Assembly (NCBI RefSeq): GCF_900089495.1
Contig: NZ_LT605203.1
Coordinates: forward strand, 3,345,621-3,409,620
Source: Thiomonas sp. X19
Lineage (GTDB): Bacteria; Pseudomonadota; Gammaproteobacteria; Burkholderiales; Burkholderiaceae_C
DNA: 64,000 nucleotides
Direction of reading: 5' to 3'
Below are positions 25,584-34,117 of this stretch, piece by piece. The translations under genes and the position numbers were made by a program. How positions within the stretch are numbered: the first letter of the stretch is position 1; every line of letters begins with the position of its first letter. The notes below the pieces were generated by a model. It saw nothing but the letters and a program-made list of their open reading frames with translations, was not told the DNA's origin and did not search any database.

Positions 25584-27221
25584 ATGACGACCACACTGAC
25601 CGCACGCTTGCTGCAGGCCCTGAAACAGCGAGGGGCTACCGAAATTTTCGGGATTCCCGGCGACTTTGCCCTACCGCTTTTTCGCGAATTCGAGCGCTGC
25701 GCCGCCCTGCCCCTCTACACGCTTTCCCACGAACCAGGAGTCGGTTTCGCGGCGGATGCTGCCGCACGCCTGCGCGGCGGTTTGGGAGTGGCGGCCGTCA
25801 CCTATGGAGCCGGCGCACTGAACATGGTCAACGCCGTGGCTGGCGCCTACGCCGAACGTGTCCCCGTGGTCGTGATCTCCGGAGCACCCGCCACGCACGA
25901 GGCCGCCAGCGGCTATCTGCTGCACCATCAGGTCAAGACCCTGGATTCGCAGTGGAAGATTTATCAGGAAATAACCGTCGATCGTGCCAGGTTGGATGAT
26001 CCGTCCACCGCGCCGCAACACATTGCACGGGTGCTCGACACAGCACTGCGCGCATCACGTCCCGTCTACATCGAGATACCGCGGGACATGCCTGGACGGA
26101 TCTGCGAGGCAGTACCCACCCTCCCCTGGCCCAAGCATGATGCGGAGGCTCTGGCCACCTGCGCCGATGAACTGCTATCGCGCCTGCAAGGCGCACAACA
26201 CCCCGTCCTGATGGTTGGCGTGGAAGTGCGGCGCTACGCGCTGGAATCCCGCGTGGCCGAACTCACGCGCAGACTGGGGATTCCCGTGGTGACCAGTTTC
26301 ATGGGGCGCGGTTTGTTGACCGGAGCCGAGGTTCCTCTGCGCGGCACCTATCTGGGTCTGGCTGGAGACCCGGCCATCGCCACCGAGGTTGAAAACTCCG
26401 ATGCGCTGCTGCTGCTCGGCGTGATCGTGTCGGACACCAATTTTGCCGTGTCGGCCCAACGCATCGATCTTCGGCACGCCATCCAGGCGCTTGAGGGTCG
26501 TGTGGTGATGGGGCATCATGTCTACCCTGACGTACCGCTCGCGGCGCTGATCGATGCCCTGCTGGAGCGGGTACCGGCCGCGCAGGTCCAGCGGGCCGAA
26601 CAGCGCTCGGAGGTTTTTTCACTCCCCGCAGAAGACGCTGAAGACGCGCCAGTCAACCCGCTCGACATTGCTGCTGCCGTCAACTCGTTGATGCAACGGC
26701 ATGGCGCGATGCCGCTTGCCAGCGATGTCGGGGATTGCCTGTTCACGGCCATGGACATCGGGCCGACCGAACTCATCGCCCCAGGCTACTACGCGACCAT
26801 GGGCTATGGCGTGCCGGCAGGGCTGGGCCTGCAGGCGTCCACGGGGCAGCGCCCCATCATTCTGGTCGGTGACGGTGCCTTTCAAATGACAGGGTGGGAA
26901 TTGGGCAATGCCTGCCACTATGGATGGGATCCCATCGTTCTAGTCTTCAATAACTCGGCATGGGAAATGCTCCAGGTGTTCGAGCCTGGCGCTCGCTTCA
27001 CCGCATTGCCGACGTGGGACTTTGCGTCGATGGCGACTGGCATGGGGGGTGACGGCGTTGTGGTGCGCACGCGCCTGGAACTCAAAAATGCGCTCGAGCA
27101 TGCCCATGCCACGCGAGGACGTTTTCAGTTGCTGGACATTCGACTGGCACCGGGGGCGCTGTCACCAACGCTGGAGCGGTATGTGCACGCTGTGCGGCGG
27201 TTGTCGGCACCGGCTGGGTAG
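25584..27221 (+). CDS. ipdC: Indolepyruvate/phenylpyruvate decarboxylase
   Basis: This 545-residue ThDP-dependent decarboxylase has the N-terminal catalytic Glu in SHEPGVGFAAD and a ThDP/Mg motif GDGAFQMTGWELGNA ending in VFNNSAWEM. It resembles the Azospirillum-type phenylpyruvate/indolepyruvate decarboxylases that turn aromatic 2-oxo acids into aldehydes. ATG 25584 begins the family N-terminus. It follows ubiT by 115 bases and could be a separate unit. Confidence 0.78.
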   Translation: MTTTLTARLLQALKQRGATEIFGIPGDFALPLFREFERCAALPLYTLSHEPGVGFAADAAARLRGGLGVAAVTYGAGALNMVNAVAGAYAERVPVVVISGAPATHEAASGYLLHHQVKTLDSQWKIYQEITVDRARLDDPSTAPQHIARVLDTALRASRPVYIEIPRDMPGRICEAVPTLPWPKHDAEALATCADELLSRLQGAQHPVLMVGVEVRRYALESRVAELTRRLGIPVVTSFMGRGLLTGAEVPLRGTYLGLAGDPAIATEVENSDALLLLGVIVSDTNFAVSAQRIDLRHAIQALEGRVVMGHHVYPDVPLAALIDALLERVPAAQVQRAEQRSEVFSLPAEDAEDAPVNPLDIAAAVNSLMQRHGAMPLASDVGDCLFTAMDIGPTELIAPGYYATMGYGVPAGLGLQASTGQRPIILVGDGAFQMTGWELGNACHYGWDPIVLVFNNSAWEMLQVFEPGARFTALPTWDFASMATGMGGDGVVVRTRLELKNALEHAHATRGRFQLLDIRLAPGALSPTLERYVHAVRRLSAPAG

Positions 27222-27336
27222 AACTCATCAACCGGCCAAAGCCATGCTGCCGAACCACTGCGCCGCGGGTGGCCTGGCCTTGGACGATGCTGAACAAACC
27301 TCCGCGATGCGCACGAGAGGCTTGTTCAGCGTAGGC

Positions 27337-28164
27337 CTAAACGCAGGGTCGAGGATTCTGGGATCTCGCGCCGGTCGGTGTGCTCGGGATTGCGCGATCG
27401 TGCTTGGCGATGGCGCCAGCTCGCCAAGCCCGGCGTCCTGCCTCAATCGCCAGCGCGAAGGCTCGCGCCATCTCGACCGGATCGCGCGAGCGCGACACCG
27501 CCGAGCACAGCAGCACGGCATCGAACCCCATCTCCATGGCTTGTGCGGCATGCGAAGGCGTACCGAGGCCGGCGTCCACGATCAGGGTGGCATCCGGCAG
27601 ACGTTCGCGCAGCGTGCGCAGTGCGAACGGGTTGAGCAAGCCCTGTCCTGAACCGATGGGCGCGCCCCAGGGCATCAGCACCTCGCAGCCCGCGTCAAGC
27701 AGGCGCCGACAGGTCAACAGGTCATCCGTGCAGTAGGGCCAGACGACAAAACCCTCACGCACCAGCACGCGCGCGGCTTCCACGAGTTCGACGGGATCGG
27801 GCTGCAGGGTGTGCTCCTCGCCGATCACTTCGAGCTTGACCCAATGGGTCTGATAGAGCTCGCGTGCCATGTGCGCCATTTCGATCGCATCGCGCGCGCT
27901 GTAACACCCGGCGGTATTGGGCAGCAAACGTGCGCCACATGTCTCCAGGGTCTCGCGCAGGGCGGCGACGAAGCCATCGCTTTCCTGCGCAGCAAGAACC
28001 CGTTTGAGACCGACGGTCACGACCTGCGCGCCGGAGGCGCGAATCGAATCGCTCAGGGCCTGCGGCGATGGGTAGCTGGCGCTGCCCAACAGGAATCGGC
28101 TCTCGAGCTTGACGCCCGCGACACTCCAACCAGCGTCAGCGCCAGTCGTTGATTCTCGATACAT
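27337..28164 (-). CDS. thiG: Thiazole synthase ThiG
   Basis: The 275-residue TIM-barrel protein has the Schiff-base Lys in HWVKLEVIGE and the phosphate-binding GAPIGSGQGLLNP loop. It also has DAGLGTPSHAAQAMEMGFDAVL, all diagnostic of ThiG. It builds the thiazole of thiamine from deoxyxylulose phosphate, dehydroglycine and ThiS-thiocarboxylate. Neither thiS nor thiO is adjacent. A TPP riboswitch lies 370 bases upstream. Confidence 0.95.
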   Translation of the reverse strand: MYRESTTGADAGWSVAGVKLESRFLLGSASYPSPQALSDSIRASGAQVVTVGLKRVLAAQESDGFVAALRETLETCGARLLPNTAGCYSARDAIEMAHMARELYQTHWVKLEVIGEEHTLQPDPVELVEAARVLVREGFVVWPYCTDDLLTCRRLLDAGCEVLMPWGAPIGSGQGLLNPFALRTLRERLPDATLIVDAGLGTPSHAAQAMEMGFDAVLLCSAVSRSRDPVEMARAFALAIEAGRRAWRAGAIAKHDRAIPSTPTGARSQNPRPCV

Positions 28165-28532
28165 GGCTTGAGTCCTTTGTCAGTTCAAGTCTGACGGTGG
28201 GTCTAAAAAAGAGAATGAGGTCGCCTACAGCGACCCTGCGCAGGGGTGCCGGGCTGCCGTGCCTGTGGTGGCGTCGTGCCAACGCCCGGACATCGCTGGC
28301 GTGCGGCATGGGCCAAGCATTCGCCCGCGCATGCACGCTCGGCCGTCTCGGAGCGCGAGCTTGCAAGATAGGTTTGGGGCTGTGCGGGAGTCGGGCTGTA
28401 CGTCGGCAAGCTGTGTGTGAGCAAACTGCCATCCGCATGCATGTCAAGCCCCCTTCGATCGTGATGCAACTGAGTGTTCGGAGGGTGCCCCAGGCGACTG
28501 GCGCTTTCGGGGCGCCGCCAGCCTGGAATCCA
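28165..28532 (-). other. Long leader between TPP riboswitch and thiG
   Basis: These 370 bases lack a recognisable thiS or other thi gene; open frames are basic shadow frames. Near 28218-28238 a 7-bp hairpin (core GGTCGC/GCGACC) is followed after a few bases by a T-rich tract (TTCTCTTTTTT on the minus strand). That may be a terminator or attenuator. Confidence 0.4.
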
Positions 28533-28620
28533 AGCTCTCCTTCCGCCGGGACTAACCGGTTCAAGTTCGCGGGTTTGGTTTGACCATCTCAGCGCGTCGA
28601 TTCGTGCACCCCGGAGCAGT
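28533..28620 (-). promoter_or_regulatory. TPP riboswitch (THI element)
   Basis: On the minus strand the order of conserved blocks is right. First comes CCGGGGTGC, then GCTGAGATGG. Later come GAACTTGAACCGGTTAG, CCCGGCGGAAGGAG and a closing stem. These match the THI-box core CTGAGA...GAACCTGATCCGGTTAATACCGGCGAAGGGA. It would lower thiG expression when thiamine diphosphate is plentiful. Confidence 0.85.
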
Positions 28621-28737
28621 GGAAATTCTGGCACAAGACGGCATGGCCGTCAATGCGACCAGCCGTCGATGCGCGTGTCGAAGACCGCACAAGATTCGCC
28701 CAACCAAGTGGGGCCCCAGGTCGTTTGCTCGAATGCG

Positions 28738-29997
28738 CTATGCGCCGCCGACGAACGAGAAATCGGCTTCTGGCTCGAGCCCGCTGATGATGCGCGCGAT
28801 GCTCTTGCCTGAGCCGCAAGACAGGGTCCAGCCCAGGCTGCCGTGGCCGGTATTGAGAAAGAGATTGCGCAGGCGACTGCGCCCGATGATGGGGACGTTG
28901 CCCGGTGTCGCCGGGCGCAGGCCGGTCCAGAACCGCGCTTGCGCGCCGTCTCCCGCGCCCGGAAAGAGTTCCTCGACCCGTTCGAGGATGGCCTCGCAGC
29001 GCTTACGGTCAAGGTTTCGCTCATAGCCATTCAACTCGGCCGTACCTGCGATGCGCAAGCGATTGCCAAGGCGCGAAAACACGAGTTTGCAGGCATCGTC
29101 GCTCAACGAAACCTGGTGCGCCATCGCGGGGTCCTTCACCGGCATGGTCACCGAGTAGCCCTTGAGCGGATAGATGGGAAGCTCGATGCCCAGCGGCTTG
29201 GCGAGCAAGGCGCTCGTACTTCCCATCGCGAGCACGTAGGCATCGCCGCGTATGCATTGAAAGCGGCCATCCTCGTCGGTCGCCTCAACGTGGTCGATCT
29301 GCCCTCCCGCTTCATGCAGCGCAGTGACGGTGTGGCTCATCAAGAACTGCACGCCGTCGTCTTCGCAGCGCCCGGCGAGCTCGCGGGCAAAACAGTTCGC
29401 ATCTCCCGACTCGTCCTCGGCGGTGAACGTGGCTCCGACGAGCTTGGCGCCGGTATGCCCCAGCGCGGGCTCGATGCGCACGGCCTCGTCGGCGGAAATG
29501 ACGCGTCGATCACAGCCCAAGGCACGCATCCGGGCTGCAGCAATCGCCACGTTTTCAAATGCCTTGCGGCTTGTGTAGAAATGGAGAATGCCCTGTGCGC
29601 GGTGGTCATAGGCGATACCGCGCTCCTGGCGGAGTTGCCGCAGCACCTCACGGCTGTAGGTGCCGAGGCGAATCAGCTGCGCCGTATTGCGACTCGTACG
29701 CCCCGGTCGACATTCCGCCAGGAACTGCATGCCCCAGCGCCACTGCCTCGGGTCCATGCGCAAGCGGAACCGCAGCGGAGCATCCGCCCTTCCGAGCCAC
29801 TTCAACAGTTGTAATGGCGCACTCGGGTTGGCCCATGGCTCGGCGTTGCTCACGGAAATCTGGCCCCCGTTGGCAAAGCTGGTTTCCGCGGCTGGTTTGG
29901 CCTGGCGGTCGACCACCGTGACCTCGTGACCCTGCTGACGCAGGAAGTACGCCGATGCGATGCCGATCAGACCGGCGCCGAGAACGATCACTTTCAT
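28738..29997 (-). CDS. dadA: D-amino acid dehydrogenase small subunit
   Basis: The 419-residue FAD protein starts MKVIVLGAGLIGIASAYFLRQQGHEV (dinucleotide fold). It has GGQISVSNAEPWANPS and, at the C-terminus, GLRPATPGNVPIIG and NTGHGSLGWTLSCGSG, all typical of DadA. It oxidises D-amino acids, mainly D-alanine, to oxo acids at the membrane. It lies downstream of lldR on the same strand with a 99-base gap. No alanine racemase (dadX) is present. Confidence 0.9.
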   Translation of the reverse strand: MKVIVLGAGLIGIASAYFLRQQGHEVTVVDRQAKPAAETSFANGGQISVSNAEPWANPSAPLQLLKWLGRADAPLRFRLRMDPRQWRWGMQFLAECRPGRTSRNTAQLIRLGTYSREVLRQLRQERGIAYDHRAQGILHFYTSRKAFENVAIAAARMRALGCDRRVISADEAVRIEPALGHTGAKLVGATFTAEDESGDANCFARELAGRCEDDGVQFLMSHTVTALHEAGGQIDHVEATDEDGRFQCIRGDAYVLAMGSTSALLAKPLGIELPIYPLKGYSVTMPVKDPAMAHQVSLSDDACKLVFSRLGNRLRIAGTAELNGYERNLDRKRCEAILERVEELFPGAGDGAQARFWTGLRPATPGNVPIIGRSRLRNLFLNTGHGSLGWTLSCGSGKSIARIISGLEPEADFSFVGGA

Positions 29998-30096
29998 CGG
30001 ATGTCCCTAGGAAAATCTGCTTGCGAGGAAACGCGCCCCGGCGAGCCAGGTCCAAGCCACTGCGCTGACCGGAGCGAAGGCCAGCCCGCTCGGATG

Positions 30097-30873
30097 CTAC
30101 GAGCCGGCTCCATGGTCCGACGGCGAAAGAGACCCCGTTTGAATGCGACGCTTGGCGCTTTCAATGCGCAATTCTTCCAGCGCAGTTTCGGACATGTTTT
30201 TCTGCACAAAAGCAATATGCTGCCTTGCGGCCAGCGCTGCGGCTTGCGAACTGCGGGCGCGCATTTTCTCCCAGATGTCCCGGTGTTGCTCGCGCAACTG
30301 CTGCCACTTCTCGGGGTGGGCATGCAGGTAGCGCAGATTTTTTTCCACATGATCCTGAATCAGTCGATGCAGGCTTGCACTGAGATGCGCGATCAGGACG
30401 TTATGGGATGCTTCGGCGATCGCTTGGTGAAATTCAACATCATTTTTGATGCAAGCCTGAAGGTCGTCTTGCTCATAGGCCAACTCCAACGCATCGAACG
30501 CCACACCGATGCGTTTCAGGTCGAAATCATTGGCACGTTCCGACGCCAATAGCGCGGCCTGGCTTTCCAGCATGTGCCGGAATTCCAACAGGTCGTGCTG
30601 CAGGGTCGGATGTCCGCTGAGCATATCTCTCCACGGATCGACGAAGCTTGCCTGCAGCCTGTCGGTCACGACCGTGCCCCCGCCCTGGCGCGTGCGTATC
30701 AGGCCTTTGGAGACCAATTTTTGCAGCCCTTCACGCAGGGATGGCCGTGACACACCAAGCTGCTCGGCCAGCTCACGCTCAGGCGGCAGACGATCCCCGG
30801 CCCTCAAGGAGCCCTCGAGGATGCGCCGTTCAAGGTCGCTTGCGATCGTATCCGACAGTTTGATGATATCCAT
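30097..30873 (-). CDS. lldR: FadR-family GntR regulator LldR
   Basis: The 258-residue protein has a GntR winged helix (GDRLPPERELAEQLGVSRPSLREGLQKLVSKGLIRTRQGGGTVV) and a FadR C-terminal helical ligand domain. It closely resembles LldR/PdhR regulators of lactate or pyruvate genes and is divergent from lldP-lldD. ATG 30873 is chosen because GAGG lies 8 bases upstream; the ATG at 30891 lies inside the putative operator. Confidence 0.85.
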   Translation of the reverse strand: MDIIKLSDTIASDLERRILEGSLRAGDRLPPERELAEQLGVSRPSLREGLQKLVSKGLIRTRQGGGTVVTDRLQASFVDPWRDMLSGHPTLQHDLLEFRHMLESQAALLASERANDFDLKRIGVAFDALELAYEQDDLQACIKNDVEFHQAIAEASHNVLIAHLSASLHRLIQDHVEKNLRYLHAHPEKWQQLREQHRDIWEKMRARSSQAAALAARQHIAFVQKNMSETALEELRIESAKRRIQTGSLSPSDHGAGS

Positions 30874-30889
30874 GTGTATTGCCTCGTCC

Positions 30890-30908
30890 ATTCCGGTATG
30901 ACCAATTT
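30890..30908. promoter_or_regulatory. LldR operator 1
   Basis: ATTCC-GGT-ATG-ACC-AATTT keeps the GGT-N3-ACC core and the AATT flank of PdhR/LldR operators. It lies just upstream of the lldR start. A second site lies 109 bases away. Confidence 0.55.
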
Positions 30909-30999
30909 TATTTTAAATCGAGGAAGCTTTTCAAATTCCGACAGATTCAGTCTTCTTTGCTGATTTCTTGACGATATGAAGGAACACCTTTCTAATAGA

Positions 31000-31017
31000 C
31001 ATAGGTCTTACCAAATG
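31000..31017. promoter_or_regulatory. LldR operator 2
   Basis: ATA-GGT-CTT-ACC-AAAT has the same GGT-N3-ACC core. It lies 145 bases upstream of lldP. Two operators in the divergent region would allow looping repression relieved by L-lactate. Confidence 0.55.
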
Positions 31018-31161
31018 ACCAATACTTTTTGAAAGCGTGAGGCTACAGAGACTCCAACCAGGGGTCGCGCCGAGAGTCGCCCGCACATCAAGCGTGCGAG
31101 TTGACGTCACCGAAGAGCGCAAGCCATTCCCAATCCATTCAACTTCCTGGAAGGAGACTCC

Positions 31162-32811
31162 ATGACTCTGTCGACCGCCCTGCCTGCGGGCATTCTTTTT
31201 GCGCAGCCGCTGACGCCTGTAGCGGGCTCGCTGCTGCTGTCGTTTCTGGTGGCGGCCATACCCATTGCGGTGGCGCTCATCCTGCTCGGGGTGCTGCGCC
31301 GCCCCGCCTGGCAGGCCTCGCTGGCCGGGCTGATCGTGGGCCTTCTCGTGGCCGTGGCGGTGTGGGGCATGCCCGTGGGCCTGGCCTTGAACGCCGTTGC
31401 CGCGGGCATGGCGCTGGCGCTGGCGCCGGTGATGTGGATCGTCTTCAACGCCTTGCTGCTGTACAACGTGGCGGTCCAGTCCGGGCGCTTCGAGCAGTTT
31501 CGCCAATGGATGCTGGACCACCTGCCCGACGACCGCCGCCTGGTGCTGCTGGTGGTGGCGTTTTCCTTCGGCTGCCTGCTCGAAGGCATCGCCGGCTTCG
31601 GCACCCCGGTGGCCATCACCAGCGCCCTGCTCATCGGCCTGGGCTTTCCCGCCCTGGAGGCCCTCACCTACACCCTGATCTTCAACACCGCCCCGGTGGC
31701 CTTCGGCGCCCTGGGCGTGCCCATCACGGTGCTGGGGGCCGTCACCAGCATGCACCCGGACACCCTGGGGGCGATGGTGGGGCGGCAACTGCCGTTTTTT
31801 GCCTTCCTGCTGCCGTTTTATGTCGTCGGCCTGTACGGGGGGCTGAAATCGATCGCCAAGCTGTGGCCGGCGCTGCTGGTCTCGGGCGGCAGCTTTGCGC
31901 TCACGCAGTTCGCCACCTCCAACTTCATCAGCTACCAGCTCACCGACGTGCTGGCCTCGCTGGTGTCGCTCCTCGTCACCGTGGCCTTTCTCAAGACCTG
32001 GAAGCCCGAACCCGACCCGGCCTTTGCCGTGATGCGCACGCAGGCGCCGGCCCGGGGCGCGGCGCGCGTGGGCTATGGCGGCTGGATGCCGTGGGTCGTG
32101 GTCTCGGTGGTGGTCATCGTCTGGGTCAACCTCAAGCTGTTCCTGATCGGCGACACCCAGGTGCTGTGGCCCGGCTTGAACCAGGCGGTGTTCATCACCC
32201 TGTACCACAAGCCCTATGTGGCGCTGTGGGACTTTCAGCCCATGGGCACGGGCACGGCGATCCTGCTGTCGGCCATCATCGCGGCGGCTTGGACGCGCAC
32301 CGGCGCGGGGGCGTTCTTCGGGTGTGTGAAGCGCACCTGGGTGCAGACGCGCATCGCCATCGCCACGGTGATGATGATCGTGGGCCTGGCCTTCTTGCTC
32401 AATTACTCGGGCATGAGCTACACGCTGGGCATGGGCGTGGCCTCCACCGGCGCGCTCTTCCCGCTGGTGTCGGCGTTCCTGGGCTGGATTGCGGTGTTTC
32501 TCTCCGGCAGCGACACCTCGGGCAACGCCCTGTTCGGCAACCTGCAGGTGGTGGCGGCGCATCAGCTGAACCTGAACCCGGTGCTGATGGCCGCCACCAA
32601 CTCCTCGGGCGGGGTGATGGGCAAAATGATCTCGCCGCAAAACATCGCCACGGGCGTGTCCACGACGGCTCTCAAGGGCCACGAGGGCGCGGTGTTCGCC
32701 CGCACCTTCTGGCACAGTGTGCTGCTCACCCTGCTGCTGGGCTTGCTCGTCTTCGCCCAACAACACTGGCTATCCTGGATGATCCCGGCGATCAAGATCG
32801 TCCATCCCTGA
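31162..32811 (+). CDS. lldP: L-lactate permease
   Basis: The 549-residue protein is an LctP-family transporter with about 12-13 transmembrane helices and family motifs such as FGCLLEGIAGFGTPVAITSALL. Others are FLSGSDTSGNALFGNLQVVAA and NSSGGVMGKMISPQNIATG. It brings L-lactate into the cell with protons. A GGAAGGAG ribosome site precedes the ATG. It is followed 51 bases later by lldD. Confidence 0.95.
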   Translation: MTLSTALPAGILFAQPLTPVAGSLLLSFLVAAIPIAVALILLGVLRRPAWQASLAGLIVGLLVAVAVWGMPVGLALNAVAAGMALALAPVMWIVFNALLLYNVAVQSGRFEQFRQWMLDHLPDDRRLVLLVVAFSFGCLLEGIAGFGTPVAITSALLIGLGFPALEALTYTLIFNTAPVAFGALGVPITVLGAVTSMHPDTLGAMVGRQLPFFAFLLPFYVVGLYGGLKSIAKLWPALLVSGGSFALTQFATSNFISYQLTDVLASLVSLLVTVAFLKTWKPEPDPAFAVMRTQAPARGAARVGYGGWMPWVVVSVVVIVWVNLKLFLIGDTQVLWPGLNQAVFITLYHKPYVALWDFQPMGTGTAILLSAIIAAAWTRTGAGAFFGCVKRTWVQTRIAIATVMMIVGLAFLLNYSGMSYTLGMGVASTGALFPLVSAFLGWIAVFLSGSDTSGNALFGNLQVVAAHQLNLNPVLMAATNSSGGVMGKMISPQNIATGVSTTALKGHEGAVFARTFWHSVLLTLLLGLLVFAQQHWLSWMIPAIKIVHP

Positions 32812-32816
32812 CCCTC

Positions 32817-32838
32817 AGGGCCTCCCCCTGGGGGCCCT
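32817..32838 (+). other. GC-rich hairpin between lldP and lldD
   Basis: AGGGCC and GGCCCT flank CCCCC/GGGGG stretches, forming a strong stem-loop without a T-run. It may set the expression ratio of the two genes or protect the lldP mRNA 3' end. Confidence 0.4.
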
Positions 32839-32862
32839 CTGCAGTCCACACAAGGTGACATC

Positions 32863-34008
32863 ATGGCAACCATGACCTGCATTGAAGATCTGCGCGTTCT
32901 CGCCAAGCGAAGGGTTCCGCGGATGTTTTACGACTATGCCGATTCAGGCTCCTGGACCGAGACGACCTATCGTTCCAATCAAGATGATTTCCAGCGCATC
33001 AAGCTCCGGCAGCGAGTGGCCGTCGACGTCGATCAGCGCTCGTTGCGATCGCGGATGATCGGGCAGGATGTCGCCATGCCGGTGGCGCTCGCGCCAACGG
33101 GCCTGACCGGGATGCAACATGCTGACGGCGAGATTCTGGCTGCGCGCGCGGCGGAGAAATGTGGCGTGCCCTTCACCCTCTCGACCATGAGCATCTGCTC
33201 CATCGAAGACGTCGCGGCACATACCAAGGCGCCATTCTGGTTCCAGCTCTACGTGATGCGCGACCGCGACTTCATCGAGCGTTTGATCGACCGCGCCAAG
33301 GCCGCCCGTTGCTCGGCCTTGATGCTCACCTTGGATTTGCAGATCCTGGGGCAACGCCACAAGGATTTGAAGAATGGCCTGTCGGCACCACCGAAACCGA
33401 CCCTGGCCAATCTGCTCAATCTGGCGACAAAGCCAAGATGGGGCTTGGGCATGCTGGGAACCCGCAGGCATGGCTTCGGCAACATCGTCGGGCATGTCAA
33501 GGGGGTCGAGGACATGGGGTCGCTATCGGCCTGGACCAGCCAGCAATTTGACCCACGCCTGACATGGGAAGACGTGGCGTGGATCAAGAAGTGCTGGGGT
33601 GGCAAGCTGATTCTCAAGGGCGTCATGGACGCCGAGGATGCGCAGCGTGCCGCAGACTCGGGCGCGGATGCCCTCATTGTCTCCAACCACGGCGGACGCC
33701 AGCTTGATGGCGCGCCGAGCTCGATCTCGGCGCTGCCGGCCATCGTCGATGCCGTCGGTTCGCGCATCGAGGTTTGGATCGATGGCGGAATCCGCTCGGG
33801 CCAGGACGTGCTCAAGGCCGTCGCGCTGGGCGCAAAGGGCACCTTGATCGGTCGAGCCTTTCTGTACGGCCTGGGCGCTCAGGGCCAAGCTGGCGTCGAG
33901 CACTGTCTCAATATCATTCGGAATGAATTGGACATAACCATGGCATTTTGTGGGAAAACGGATATCCATCAGATCGATCGCGGCGTTTTACAGCACTCCC
34001 CTTGGTAA
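32863..34008 (+). CDS. lldD: L-lactate dehydrogenase (FMN, quinone-linked)
   Basis: This 381-residue FMN-dependent alpha-hydroxy-acid dehydrogenase has RVPRMFYDYADSGSWTE at the N-terminus and the active-site SNHGGRQLDGAPSS (catalytic His). DGGIRSGQDVLKAVALGAK binds the FMN phosphate. It oxidises L-lactate to pyruvate and passes electrons to quinone. Cotranscribed with lldP under LldR. Confidence 0.93.
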   Translation: MATMTCIEDLRVLAKRRVPRMFYDYADSGSWTETTYRSNQDDFQRIKLRQRVAVDVDQRSLRSRMIGQDVAMPVALAPTGLTGMQHADGEILAARAAEKCGVPFTLSTMSICSIEDVAAHTKAPFWFQLYVMRDRDFIERLIDRAKAARCSALMLTLDLQILGQRHKDLKNGLSAPPKPTLANLLNLATKPRWGLGMLGTRRHGFGNIVGHVKGVEDMGSLSAWTSQQFDPRLTWEDVAWIKKCWGGKLILKGVMDAEDAQRAADSGADALIVSNHGGRQLDGAPSSISALPAIVDAVGSRIEVWIDGGIRSGQDVLKAVALGAKGTLIGRAFLYGLGAQGQAGVEHCLNIIRNELDITMAFCGKTDIHQIDRGVLQHSPW

Positions 34009-34117
34009 TTGCCTGGCCATGGGTGGCTGCGTCTCGGCTTGAACGGCATCCTGGTCATCGAGACATGCGCCTCATGCAGATCGATGAAGACGGCGCCCAC
34101 AGCAATCCGGAGCATGC

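Noticed and set aside
30931..32766. 611-aa minus-strand ORF rich in His/Gln/Arg
   Set aside because: It is the antisense of lldP; the His/Gln/Arg richness reflects the mirrored Val/Leu codons of a membrane protein.
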